NCBI GenBank assembly: GCA_024224995.1
Contig: JAAENB010000058.1
Span: 1 to 13,673, forward strand
Length of the DNA stretch: 13,673 nt
Reading direction: 5' to 3'
Source: a bacterium
GTDB taxonomy: Bacteria > Spirochaetota > UBA4802 > UBA5550
The notes beneath the pieces were generated by a model, which ran no database searches, was not told the origin of the DNA, and saw only the letters and a list, made by a program, of their open reading frames with translations. Every line of letters starts with the position of its first letter. Position 1 is the first letter of the stretch. Position numbers and translations under genes: made by a program. Below, one piece after another: positions 1 to 6,837 of the stretch.

Positions 1-68
1 ATTATTGACGAAAGTTAGGGAGAAACATAAGGAAAGCAATGAAGGCTCTTGTGAAAAGCTCTGAGGTG

Positions 69-116
69 AAAAAAAAAAGAAAAAAACTTGCAATTAATAA
101 ACCCACCTGCTACAAT
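69..116 (+). promoter_or_regulatory. Candidate sigma70-type promoter with upstream A-tract for the porin-like gene
   Basis: TTGCAA at 88-93 and TACAAT at 111-116 are separated by exactly 17 bases, close to the consensus -35 and -10 boxes (5/6 match at -10). An almost pure A-tract (69-86) lies directly against the -35 box, the position and composition of an UP element bound by the RNA polymerase alpha subunit. Transcription would start near 122-124, about 25 bases before the ATG at 148. This fits an abundant outer-membrane protein. It is read from sequence only; no mapped transcript is available. Confidence 0.65.
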
Positions 117-147
117 TCGGAGCATAAGCATATAAAGGAGAGAAGAC

Positions 148-1266
148 ATGATATCATTAAAAAGATCTTTAATCGTATGTATGGGAATCATAATACTGCT
201 ATCAACAGCATTACTCGCCCAGGACGAGCCCGTAGAACCGGGAGACGCGGCAGCGGCGAAAGAAGACCCCGGAGTGGCCGATACATTGACCGACCTGGGA
301 CTGTCCGGGAAAATGTATATTCAGTGGGGGGCAGACCTGAACGGCAATGATATGAACAACAGTTTTTCCATGGAGCGGATGTACCTGACGTATCAGCGGG
401 GAATAGGCGGACCCGTAAGTATAAAAATCACCACAGATGTGGCACGGGTGAAGGCAGAGACATCGGACGGAGCAACAAAAGTAACGGGGAATTCATACGA
501 GCTCTATGTAAAAAATGCCTATTTTCAGATAAAGGAAGCTCTGGGGCCCATAACGGTATCATCACAGATGGGGATAATCGGAACACCGAATATTGGCATG
601 GTTGATAAAATGATGGATCTCAGGTGGGTCTATAATAATTATACAATAGATAAATCGAGTAGTCTCCTGAAAACAGCAACCGCAAGCGGGCCAACACTGG
701 ATTACAGTGCCGACCTGGGGCTGAATCTAAGTGTAAAAGTTTTTGACATGGTCACGGTAACGGCAGATGTAACTAATGGAGAAGGGTATAAAAATATAGA
801 AGATACTTATGACGGAAAGACCCTGCATGGAATGGTGTCGGTTACACCGGTAAAGGGTCTGTATATAAACGGGTACTCGAAGTGGGGCAAAACAGCCGAT
901 AACACGTATAGTTATTACCTGGGCGGCGGAGCAGGGTATGTGACGGAAACCATATCAGGGGGAGGAAATTTTATAATGCCCTTTCTTAAATCAACGGGCA
1001 CTACAGTCAAATACCAGGCAATAGAGGCATGGGTACGGCTGAATTTTGAAGCGATAATAGGATTGCCGTTTCTGTTAGCTAACAGAGTTGCCTATGGGCG
1101 GCATACTGATGATGACCAGATAGGGGCACTCTTCGTGGGAGGAGGAGCCGGATACCGCGTAAACAAACATTTTAGAGCATTGCTCTATACCGAATACTCA
1201 AAAGCACACGAAACCGGAGCAACATCGGATATAAATCTCTATGTAAAAACAGAGTCAAAATTCTAA
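148..1266 (+). CDS. Porin-like outer-membrane beta-barrel protein
   Basis: A 372-residue secreted protein, probably an outer-membrane channel. The first 24 residues form a Sec signal peptide: basic start (KR), hydrophobic core, and a cleavage site after LLA, just before QDEP. A short acidic, Ala-rich linker follows. The rest is rich in Gly, aromatic residues and alternating polar/hydrophobic stretches typical of beta strands, for example around residues 52-95 and 225-300. The last residue is Phe after an alternating strand, the usual C-terminal signal for insertion by BAM. The ATG has a good Shine-Dalgarno site (AAGGAG, 135-140) and sits just downstream of a promoter; the gene ends in an intrinsic terminator, so it is probably a monocistronic unit. 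The pattern resembles phosphate-selective or general porins, but I cannot assign a family or substrate. A non-porin barrel is possible. Confidence 0.75.
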   Translation: MISLKRSLIVCMGIIILLSTALLAQDEPVEPGDAAAAKEDPGVADTLTDLGLSGKMYIQWGADLNGNDMNNSFSMERMYLTYQRGIGGPVSIKITTDVARVKAETSDGATKVTGNSYELYVKNAYFQIKEALGPITVSSQMGIIGTPNIGMVDKMMDLRWVYNNYTIDKSSSLLKTATASGPTLDYSADLGLNLSVKVFDMVTVTADVTNGEGYKNIEDTYDGKTLHGMVSVTPVKGLYINGYSKWGKTADNTYSYYLGGGAGYVTETISGGGNFIMPFLKSTGTTVKYQAIEAWVRLNFEAIIGLPFLLANRVAYGRHTDDDQIGALFVGGGAGYRVNKHFRALLYTEYSKAHETGATSDINLYVKTESKF

Positions 1267-1280
1267 CCGGTAAAGCAGCG

Positions 1281-1316
1281 AAAGCGAGTCCCAAAATTAT
1301 AGGGACTCGTTTTTTT
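1281..1316 (+). terminator. Rho-independent terminator of the porin-like gene
   Basis: A perfect 8-bp stem, CGAGTCCC (1285-1292) with GGGACTCG (1302-1309), closes a 9-base loop and is followed by seven T residues (1310-1316). The A bases at 1281-1283 can also pair with the T-run. The stem starts 18 bases after the stop codon at 1264-1266. In the other direction there is no long T-run, so it should work mainly for the plus-strand gene. Confidence 0.9.
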
Positions 1317-1322
1317 CATAAC

Positions 1323-1364
1323 AACCTTCTATCTTCTACCTTTTACCTTTTACCTTGTTCCTTG
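1323..1364 (-). repeat. Degenerate 7-bp tandem repeat, six units
   Basis: On the minus strand these 42 bases read as six consecutive heptamers: CAAGGAA, CAAGGTA, AAAGGTA, AAAGGTA, GAAGATA, GAAGGTT. The consensus is NAAGGTA. The tract lies between the DedA stop codon at 1369 and the porin terminator, starting five bases after the DedA stop as that gene is read. It makes one strand purine-only over long stretches. Function is unknown; short heptad repeats of this kind occur between genes in some bacteria. Confidence 0.8.
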
Positions 1365-1368
1365 CCCC

Positions 1369-2001
1369 TCATTTCGGATACTCCTCAGTCTTTTTCTTCA
1401 GCCTTTTTCGTATAAGAACAATTACAATAAAAGCAATAAAGAGCCCGAAAATGATATATTTATACTGGTCCAGGTAGGGTAAAATAACTTTATATTCAAA
1501 GTGATAGCCCAGGGTAAACAGAATAGCGGAAGTAACGCAAAGAGCCAGAAAGTCGATAATCATAAATTTGGGTAATTCCATTTTGATAAAACCTGATGTC
1601 ATAAAGAGCATATTTCTTACCCCAAAAGGGATAAACCTGCCGAAAAAGAGGGTTTTGCTGCCGTAGCGCTCAAAGTAGCCCTCCATTTTCTTGATTTTTT
1701 CAGGGGAAAACTGTTTGTTTAAGAACCTTAATTTGAACTCTTTTTCACTGCGCAAAACCCGGTTGCCGGCATATTTGCCGAGGTGATATGAGATAATATC
1801 ACTGCCGAAGGCGCCCAGGAAGCAGCCGGCAAAAGCAAAAGGAGGATAGACTTCAGGGAGAGTAGCGGCAATTGACGCAGTAACAATAAAGACCAGGTCT
1901 TCGGAAACGGGAAAATTGAATCCGGCCAGGAGCAGGAGGCCGAAAGATATAAAATGGACATGGGGGCCCATGTCGGTTAAAATGCCTGAGATAAATTCCA
2001 T
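1369..2001 (-). CDS. DedA-family membrane protein (SNARE_assoc / VTT domain)
   Basis: A 210-residue polytopic inner-membrane protein of the DedA family, whose members are linked to envelope integrity and, in several bacteria, to recycling of undecaprenyl phosphate or other lipid translocation. Family hallmarks are visible: FPVSED near residues 30-35 with the conserved acidic Glu34, Asp68 in GSDIISYHLGKYAG, and the signature GRFIPFGVR (121-129) with Arg122 and Arg129, followed by a Ser-Gly helix start. Hydrophobic segments lie at about 15-48, 52-75, 115-135, 145-168 and 178-198, with a basic C-terminal tail (RKRLKKK). Length is typical (about 200-220). The ATG follows a modest AGGTG site. It starts 35 bases after the stop of the upstream 108-residue gene and probably shares its transcript. 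The exact lipid substrate cannot be read from sequence. Confidence 0.9.
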   Translation of the reverse strand: MEFISGILTDMGPHVHFISFGLLLLAGFNFPVSEDLVFIVTASIAATLPEVYPPFAFAGCFLGAFGSDIISYHLGKYAGNRVLRSEKEFKLRFLNKQFSPEKIKKMEGYFERYGSKTLFFGRFIPFGVRNMLFMTSGFIKMELPKFMIIDFLALCVTSAILFTLGYHFEYKVILPYLDQYKYIIFGLFIAFIVIVLIRKRLKKKTEEYPK

Positions 2002-2036
2002 ATTGCACCTGTGTTTTTTAGAAAATAACGGGGTAT

Positions 2037-2363
2037 TTATTCCACAATAAAAGGTTCCGTAACAAGAGCCGGCATCCCTTTTTTAATCCAGACCCGTATT
2101 TTAGGAGAACTCTGACCATCTTCAGCGGAAATAGTGCCCAGATCTTCAATGGCGCCAATAGAATTTATGGCAAACTCAAAGAATTTATGGTTTTTTGAAA
2201 AGGGACTGGTTAACAGAATAAGAACATTTTCATCACTGGGATGCTTTTTTGGAGCACCTTCAAAAGAAGTATGAGTTTCTTTGATATTCAAATCCCGGTA
2301 TCTGCCAATATCAAATTGATCAGACATATTCAGGAGTTTTTGTACATATTTTTTTTCTTCCAT
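2037..2363 (-). CDS. Conserved-looking hypothetical protein, 108 residues
   Basis: I do not recognise this protein. It is a soluble 108-residue polypeptide without signal peptide or membrane segment. Features seen: a charged N-terminal helix (residues 1-20), a RYRDLNIKETHTSFEG block at about 21-36, PKKHPSDENVLILLTSPFSKN at about 38-58, a hydrophobic FFEFAINSIGAIEDLG segment at 61-76, and a C-terminal strand-like IRVWIKKGMPALVTEPFIVE. The order suggests a compact alpha/beta fold. There are no cysteines and no obvious metal or nucleotide site. The ATG has a good Shine-Dalgarno site (GGAGAG about 5-6 bases upstream on the minus strand), which supports a real gene. It precedes the DedA gene by 35 bases, so co-transcription is likely, though a shared function does not follow. 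Confidence 0.7.
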   Translation of the reverse strand: MEEKKYVQKLLNMSDQFDIGRYRDLNIKETHTSFEGAPKKHPSDENVLILLTSPFSKNHKFFEFAINSIGAIEDLGTISAEDGQSSPKIRVWIKKGMPALVTEPFIVE

Positions 2364-2411
2364 AGAATCTCTCCATAGAACATATTCGAAAGTATTGTTA
2401 AAAAAAGCTAT

Positions 2412-2442
2412 TTTATAATTGTACTTGACTATAGGTTGTAAA
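2412..2442 (-). promoter_or_regulatory. Candidate promoter for the 108-residue gene and dedA, overlapping an inverted repeat
   Basis: Read on the minus strand, TTTACA (2437-2442) is a 5/6 match to the -35 consensus and TATAAA (2412-2417) a good -10, but the spacer is 19 bases, longer than ideal. A transcript would begin near 2405, about 40 bases before the ATG. Both boxes touch the 12-bp inverted repeat at 2415-2452, so a regulator bound there would affect initiation. This is a weak assignment in AT-rich sequence. Confidence 0.3.
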
Positions 2443-2452
2443 GTACAATTAT
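2415..2452. repeat. Perfect 12-bp inverted repeat, possible operator
   Basis: ATAATTGTACTT (2415-2426) and AAGTACAATTAT (2441-2452) are exact reverse complements separated by 14 bases. Arm centres are 26 bases apart, so the two halves lie on nearly the same helix face at about 10.5 bp per turn. This suits a dimeric or paired regulator, or a cruciform/RNA hairpin. No regulator gene is adjacent. Confidence 0.6.
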
Positions 2453-2456
2453 TGTA

Positions 2457-2500
2457 TTTTGTAGTTTTTTATGTCTACAAAATTAAATAAAAAAACTACA
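2457..2500. repeat. Two overlapping, mutually exclusive inverted repeats
   Basis: TTTTGTAG (2457-2464) pairs with CTACAAAA (2475-2482), giving an 8-bp stem with a 10-base loop. The overlapping arm TGTAGTTTTTT (2460-2470) is also an exact reverse complement of AAAAAACTACA (2490-2500), an 11-bp stem. Both need the bases 2460-2464, so only one can form at a time. They lie 63-106 bases upstream of the AsmA-like ATG. The second stem is AT-only apart from two G-C pairs. Confidence 0.55.
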
Positions 2501-2562
2501 TACACACGAATAAACTCAAATTAAGTATATACCGGATTGTTTAAACAGTAAATAAATAAATT

Positions 2563-4854
2563 ATGAAAAATAAAAAAAAGTTATATCTCCTTGTTGCGGG
2601 CATAAGTGCCGCTGTATGTTTAATTCTCTTTATCTCTTCAAAAATATATTTTTCAGTATGGTATGAAGAAAAGAAAATGCAGAAGTTTATTACCGGCTTC
2701 TTTAAGGAAAACCTGGACAAAGCGGTAAAATTTGAAGATAGTTATATAAATTCCTTCGGGGATATCGTTTTATCGAACTTCAATTTGTCAATGACAAGTG
2801 ATTTTAATGATAATATCAGCCTGGTAAAGAGCAGAGAGGCGGTTTTACGGCTTGATTTTATTGAACTTTTCAAGGGAAAACCGGTACTTAAGGGGATCGA
2901 TTTTATTGAATCCGATGTATCGGTATTAAAGCGGTATGGGAAGAGTTATCTCGACAGTTTTGAGCAGGTAATAGCTCTTAAGAGAAAAGGTTCGGAAATA
3001 GAGAATATTGACCTCGATAATTTTGTGATCTCTTTTAAAAAGAGCAGCCTCTATTATAACGAGATATTTAAAGAAAAGAAGTTAATTGTGGAATGTAATA
3101 ATATTTCTTCAAAGATCAGGATAAAGAGCGAGGAAATTCACTATAGTGTAGAGGGCGACATAAAGCCCTATAAAAGCAAGAAGATCAAGGAGAGTCATTT
3201 TAACCTGACGGGGACAGTTAACCTGGAAGAAAAGGGCGCGAATAATTCCCGGTATTGGGTAAACCTGGAAAATTTTGATCTTTCGTATTTAAATGACTAT
3301 ATAAAGGAATATGAGCTGGGGACGTTTTCTTTGCTGGGCGGGCTTTCATCGGCAATGGAAATTCAATCGAACCGGGAAGGGGATATGCTGGTCTCAGGAG
3401 GGATTGAGACCAACAATCTAAGTATGCTTTCCCGGATACCGGTACAATATAATCTTATTTCAAATGGAAATGTTAATATCGAAATAGACGGCAGTATAAA
3501 TGTTTCCGGCAGCCGGTATTCGCTAAAAAAATTAAAAATATTTGATGATATTTTTCAGCTGGTTTGTTCCGGAGAGTACAATAAGAACGATAAAGAAGAA
3601 AAACTGGCGTTTCGTTTTAAAACCAACACAATACAACTGGCAGACCTTTCTACGTATATAACCCCGGTACAGGATATGAGCTATGGGGGAACGCTTGCGC
3701 TTAATGGTGATATTGACTTTGACCTGAAAAAGGGACTTGCCCCTAAAATGGCTCTGAACGCTGTACTGGACAATTTTTATTTGAACGGTTATGAAAAAGG
3801 GGTAAAAAAAGAGGTATTAAGGGGCGGCAGCGTCAAATTGACGGCTAAAGGGAATACCATTGATATGGAAATCCAGGCCCGGCCGCCGGAATCCGATTTT
3901 TCGATCCGGAGTAAAACAAAGATTGCTCAGTGGGTACCGCTGAAATCCCAGACCACCGTGGATATTGATTCAAAGAAAATCAAGGCCGGGATCCTTTTTT
4001 ACATAGCAAGAGGAGCAGTGCAAAATTTATTCGACAGTGCCCTTGCGGACCGGAGGGCCGGGTATGAAGAGCTTTTCTTTTTGAAGCGGCCCGAAGCGCA
4101 GTATCTAATTAACAATGATCTTAATCTTTCAATAACGGCAAAGAAGGTTTGTTTTGAGAATAAGGCAGCTTTAACTGATCTAAAGGCCAGGCTGGAGATG
4201 CAGGAAGGAGATTTTAGCCTGAGGGAGTTCTCTTTACATGGCTATAATGCAACATATATGGTCCAGCTGCTGGGATATTTTAACCGGGATTACCCCTATT
4301 TTCTTTTTAGCGGTTCCATAAACGGATTTGATATAGGTTCTTTTTTGCAGGATTACAATCCCGGGCTAAGCCCGGATAAAAAGCTTGAAGGGACCGGGGC
4401 CATGGAGTTTGATTACAAGCTGAATGCTTACCGCCTGGGCCACATCTTTCAGAATTCACAGGGAAACCTGAGTATGTATGCCGGTTTTACCCAGGGAGAA
4501 TTGAACAACAGTATGCTTCAGCGCAGGGTAGGGAAATTTTTGCGGGAGAACGGGCATACCGCAGTTGATATGACAAAAGTCAATGTGAGTAATTTTTCCA
4601 TATCTTTTGCCCAGATGGGAGAGCATTTCTATATCAGGAATTTTGGAATACGAAGTGATCGTATTAATTATAATTCATATGGGAAATATTTTTTTGATAA
4701 AGGACTCGATATGAGGATTTTTACTTCATTTACTGATGATGGGGGAAGAATAGTAAGCCTCCCCTTACAGGTAAAGGGAGGCTTACTCTCGCCTGAACTG
4801 GCAATAGCCAAAAAGAGGGATTCGAAAAAAATATTACTCTTTAACATCAACTAA
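2563..4854 (+). CDS. AsmA-like envelope protein
   Basis: A 763-residue protein with one N-terminal membrane anchor (about residues 7-28, preceded by KNKKK) and a long periplasmic part. Residues about 50-120 carry the AsmA-type opening: a short strand (VKFEDSYINSFGDIVLSNFNL), then FIELFKGKPVLKGIDFIESDVSVLKRYG. The central region is repetitive beta-strand sequence. The C-terminal part (about 615-755) matches the AsmA pattern of a final repeat ending LPLQVKGGLLSPELAI. AsmA/TamB-type proteins form long grooves that move or organise lipids or help outer-membrane assembly; which role applies here is not visible. The ATG has no Shine-Dalgarno sequence: the upstream bases are A/T repeats with an in-frame TAA at 2557. 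The 3' end overlaps the convergent cyclase gene by 21 bp, and a 36-nt palindrome lies within its last 103 bases. Confidence 0.75.
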   Translation: MKNKKKLYLLVAGISAAVCLILFISSKIYFSVWYEEKKMQKFITGFFKENLDKAVKFEDSYINSFGDIVLSNFNLSMTSDFNDNISLVKSREAVLRLDFIELFKGKPVLKGIDFIESDVSVLKRYGKSYLDSFEQVIALKRKGSEIENIDLDNFVISFKKSSLYYNEIFKEKKLIVECNNISSKIRIKSEEIHYSVEGDIKPYKSKKIKESHFNLTGTVNLEEKGANNSRYWVNLENFDLSYLNDYIKEYELGTFSLLGGLSSAMEIQSNREGDMLVSGGIETNNLSMLSRIPVQYNLISNGNVNIEIDGSINVSGSRYSLKKLKIFDDIFQLVCSGEYNKNDKEEKLAFRFKTNTIQLADLSTYITPVQDMSYGGTLALNGDIDFDLKKGLAPKMALNAVLDNFYLNGYEKGVKKEVLRGGSVKLTAKGNTIDMEIQARPPESDFSIRSKTKIAQWVPLKSQTTVDIDSKKIKAGILFYIARGAVQNLFDSALADRRAGYEELFFLKRPEAQYLINNDLNLSITAKKVCFENKAALTDLKARLEMQEGDFSLREFSLHGYNATYMVQLLGYFNRDYPYFLFSGSINGFDIGSFLQDYNPGLSPDKKLEGTGAMEFDYKLNAYRLGHIFQNSQGNLSMYAGFTQGELNNSMLQRRVGKFLRENGHTAVDMTKVNVSNFSISFAQMGEHFYIRNFGIRSDRINYNSYGKYFFDKGLDMRIFTSFTDDGGRIVSLPLQVKGGLLSPELAIAKKRDSKKILLFNIN
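4752..4787. repeat. 36-nt near-perfect palindrome inside the AsmA-like gene
   Basis: AGTAAGCCTCCC (4752-4763) and GGGAGGCTTACT (4776-4787) are exact complements. Inside, TTAC (4765-4768) pairs with GTAA (4771-4774), leaving only a C/A mismatch and a 2-base tip. It would form a very stable hairpin in either transcript. No T-run follows on either strand. It lies in codons for VSLPLQVKGGLLS, so coding need and structure coincide. Confidence 0.85.
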
Positions 4855-6837
4855 TTCATATATTTTTACCGGCTGTTCCTTTCCTTTAACTTTAATAAGA
4901 TCCAGCTCACGAACAATAACTTGATCCCGGACATGTTCATAGGTGTATTCGCTAATAATAATATGTGTTTTGTAGACTTTGTTGGTACCTTCGAGCCGGG
5001 CACCCAGGTTTACATTGTCTCCCATAAGGGTGTAATCCATTCGAGAGGCAGAGCCCATATTGCCAACAACCATATCACCGGTATTGATGCCAATTCCAAT
5101 ATCCAGGGGCGGTTTATTGTTTAAGCGCCAGTTTTCGTTTAACCGGTTAAGCGCTTCCATCTGGATGATGGCAGCCTTGCATGCCAGGAGAGCGTGATTT
5201 TCCTGGGGAACAGGAGCGCCCCAGAAGGCCATAATTTCATCTCCAACGTATTTATCGAGTGTACCCAGGTGAGAAATAATGATGTTTGTCATTTCCTGGA
5301 GATAGACATTGAGGTGTTCAACCAGTTCTTCGGGAGTCAGTTTTTCGGAAATAGAGGTAAATCCACGGATATCTGAGAATAAAACGGTTAATATTTTTCT
5401 TTCACCGCCCAGTTTTATTTTGTCCGGGTGTTTGAGAAGGTCATCAACAACCGATTTGGATACGAACTTGGAAAAGGTCTGGCGAATATATTTTTTCTCT
5501 TTTTGTTCGGCCATAACCCGGTAAGAAATGATCAGGGAGAAGGTTAGTCCTATTTGTATCATGGGGGTGGATACGGCTATAATAATACTGGCGTAGTTGA
5601 AAATGATATAAGAACCAAGAAAGTAAACAAGGCCAAAAACACCGGTAATAATTACGCTTTTGATTATTGATACCCGCGTAAGCAGAAGCCCCAGAAAAAG
5701 GGCGATACACAGCATAACAAGCAGGTTTTCCATATCATCCAATTGGTACAGGAAATCCTGGTTTAGAATTGTATTAAGGGCGTTCGCATGGTGTTCAATT
5801 CCAAAAGTGGTTCCGTAGGGAGATTTTTTTTCGTCAGTGGCTATTCCTGTGGCAGCGTAGGCGGCAACAAAGATGATTTTGTCTTTGAGTGAGGTGTTTT
5901 TGCCCATAGTTCCATCTCTACAGAAGAGATGAAATGGATAATGCGTAAAACTTCCGGCACCGCCAATAAAATTGATATACATAAAACCGTTTTCATCAAT
6001 GGGAATCACTATTTCCCGCTCTTTATTTGGTATTTTCATCTTTTCTACCGGGAGATTCTTAAGCTTGATGTATTGCCCGTACTTGATTTCAACATCTTTT
6101 GCCGTAATACCAAAATAGTGCATTGCCACAACAAGGTCAATATTGGGGTAATACCAGTTCTTGAATTTAATAATGAGGGGCATGGTCCTGTTAACACTAT
6201 CCTCTCCGGGGAAGACATTGGCAAAACCGATTCCTCTGGCAGCTTCAGTAATGAGCGGGGTGGGGGGGACCGCTTCTTTTACCAGGTCTTCACTTGTATC
6301 CGAGGGATCGGCCGGGAACCGGACCCTGTAGAGTAATTGTCTTCTCTGGTCGTGATCGAAAAAGTCATCTTCATCTGATTTTTCAAAAGGAAAGTCGAGA
6401 TAGACATTTCCGGCTTTTTTTATAGCCGCGGCCAGTTCTTTTTCGAAGGGTTTATGGTCTAAAAACATAATATCGTAAAAAATAGCAAGAGGCTTTCCGG
6501 AAGAGACATAATTGGTGAATTGCGCGTATTTATCCCAGGGAAAGGGCCAATTGATTTTTTTTTTGGTAAAATTTCTAATGGTATTTTCATCAATACCCAG
6601 AATAACCAGGTCTTTCCTGGCCCTGGGATTCGTCATTCTTTTCTTGGCTCTTCCCTTTTTGACTCCTTCCTTGTGTTCTTGTGATTGAGTATCGGTGGCA
6701 CGCAAGTAGAATCTGAAGTTTATACTGCCCAGTTCCATTCCGGTAAACAGTCTGGTTCCTGAGTATATTGCTCCCAGGAGAAGAAATAATGTCAGGGTTA
6801 AACCAAGAGCAATTAGATGGTGTTTATCAAATTTCAT
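4834..6837 (-). CDS. Membrane-bound CHASE2-domain class III adenylate cyclase
   Basis: A 667-residue enzyme predicted to make cAMP from ATP at the inner membrane. Residues 8-25 form a first membrane helix. An extracytoplasmic CHASE2 sensor follows (about 35-365), recognisable by LVILGIDENTI, WPFPWDKYAQF and AIFYDIMF. Three closely spaced helices lie at about 370-440, as in CHASE2 cyclases. The C-terminal catalytic domain (about 480-655) has metal-binding Asp489 (FSDIRGF) and Asp533 (VGDE), substrate-selecting Lys529 and Thr603, and transition-state Asn610 and Arg614 (DNVNLGAR). A Lys/Thr pair, as in cyanobacterial CyaC, points to ATP rather than GTP. All key residues are present, so it should be active. 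The ATG has a GAGAGG ribosome site. A basic stretch (about 56-71) precedes the CHASE2 core. The signal sensed is unknown. Its end overlaps the AsmA-like gene tail to tail. Confidence 0.92.
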   Translation of the reverse strand: MKFDKHHLIALGLTLTLFLLLGAIYSGTRLFTGMELGSINFRFYLRATDTQSQEHKEGVKKGRAKKRMTNPRARKDLVILGIDENTIRNFTKKKINWPFPWDKYAQFTNYVSSGKPLAIFYDIMFLDHKPFEKELAAAIKKAGNVYLDFPFEKSDEDDFFDHDQRRQLLYRVRFPADPSDTSEDLVKEAVPPTPLITEAARGIGFANVFPGEDSVNRTMPLIIKFKNWYYPNIDLVVAMHYFGITAKDVEIKYGQYIKLKNLPVEKMKIPNKEREIVIPIDENGFMYINFIGGAGSFTHYPFHLFCRDGTMGKNTSLKDKIIFVAAYAATGIATDEKKSPYGTTFGIEHHANALNTILNQDFLYQLDDMENLLVMLCIALFLGLLLTRVSIIKSVIITGVFGLVYFLGSYIIFNYASIIIAVSTPMIQIGLTFSLIISYRVMAEQKEKKYIRQTFSKFVSKSVVDDLLKHPDKIKLGGERKILTVLFSDIRGFTSISEKLTPEELVEHLNVYLQEMTNIIISHLGTLDKYVGDEIMAFWGAPVPQENHALLACKAAIIQMEALNRLNENWRLNNKPPLDIGIGINTGDMVVGNMGSASRMDYTLMGDNVNLGARLEGTNKVYKTHIIISEYTYEHVRDQVIVRELDLIKVKGKEQPVKIYELVDVKE

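Larger units (their letters stand above)
2364..2562. other. AT-rich divergent regulatory spacer
   Basis: These 199 bases separate the minus-strand 108-residue gene from the plus-strand AsmA-like gene. No gene is seen. The stretch is strongly AT-rich and holds three inverted repeats described separately (2415-2452, 2457-2482, 2460-2500), a candidate minus-strand promoter (2412-2442) and TATATA at 2526-2531. There is no convincing -35/-10 pair for the plus-strand gene and no Shine-Dalgarno sequence before its ATG. Confidence 0.7.

Noticed and set aside
39..350. Open frame of 103 codons with a plausible AAGGAAA ribosome site, overlapping the start of the porin-like gene
   Set aside because: Its product is an Arg/Gly-rich low-complexity sequence. 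It overlaps 203 bases of a clearly real gene in another frame, and it starts upstream of the better promoter.
1323..1364. Heptad array as a CRISPR or regulatory iteron array
   Set aside because: Units are 7 bp and contiguous, with no spacers, no cas gene and no replication gene nearby.
2160..2190. Direct repeat AGAATTTATGG twice, 20 bases apart, in the 108-residue gene
   Set aside because: Only two short copies in AT-rich coding sequence; probably chance.
4361..4375. CCGGGC-TAA-GCCCGG hairpin in the AsmA-like gene
   Set aside because: Six base pairs within coding sequence, no T-run, far from any gene end; not strong enough to call a feature.
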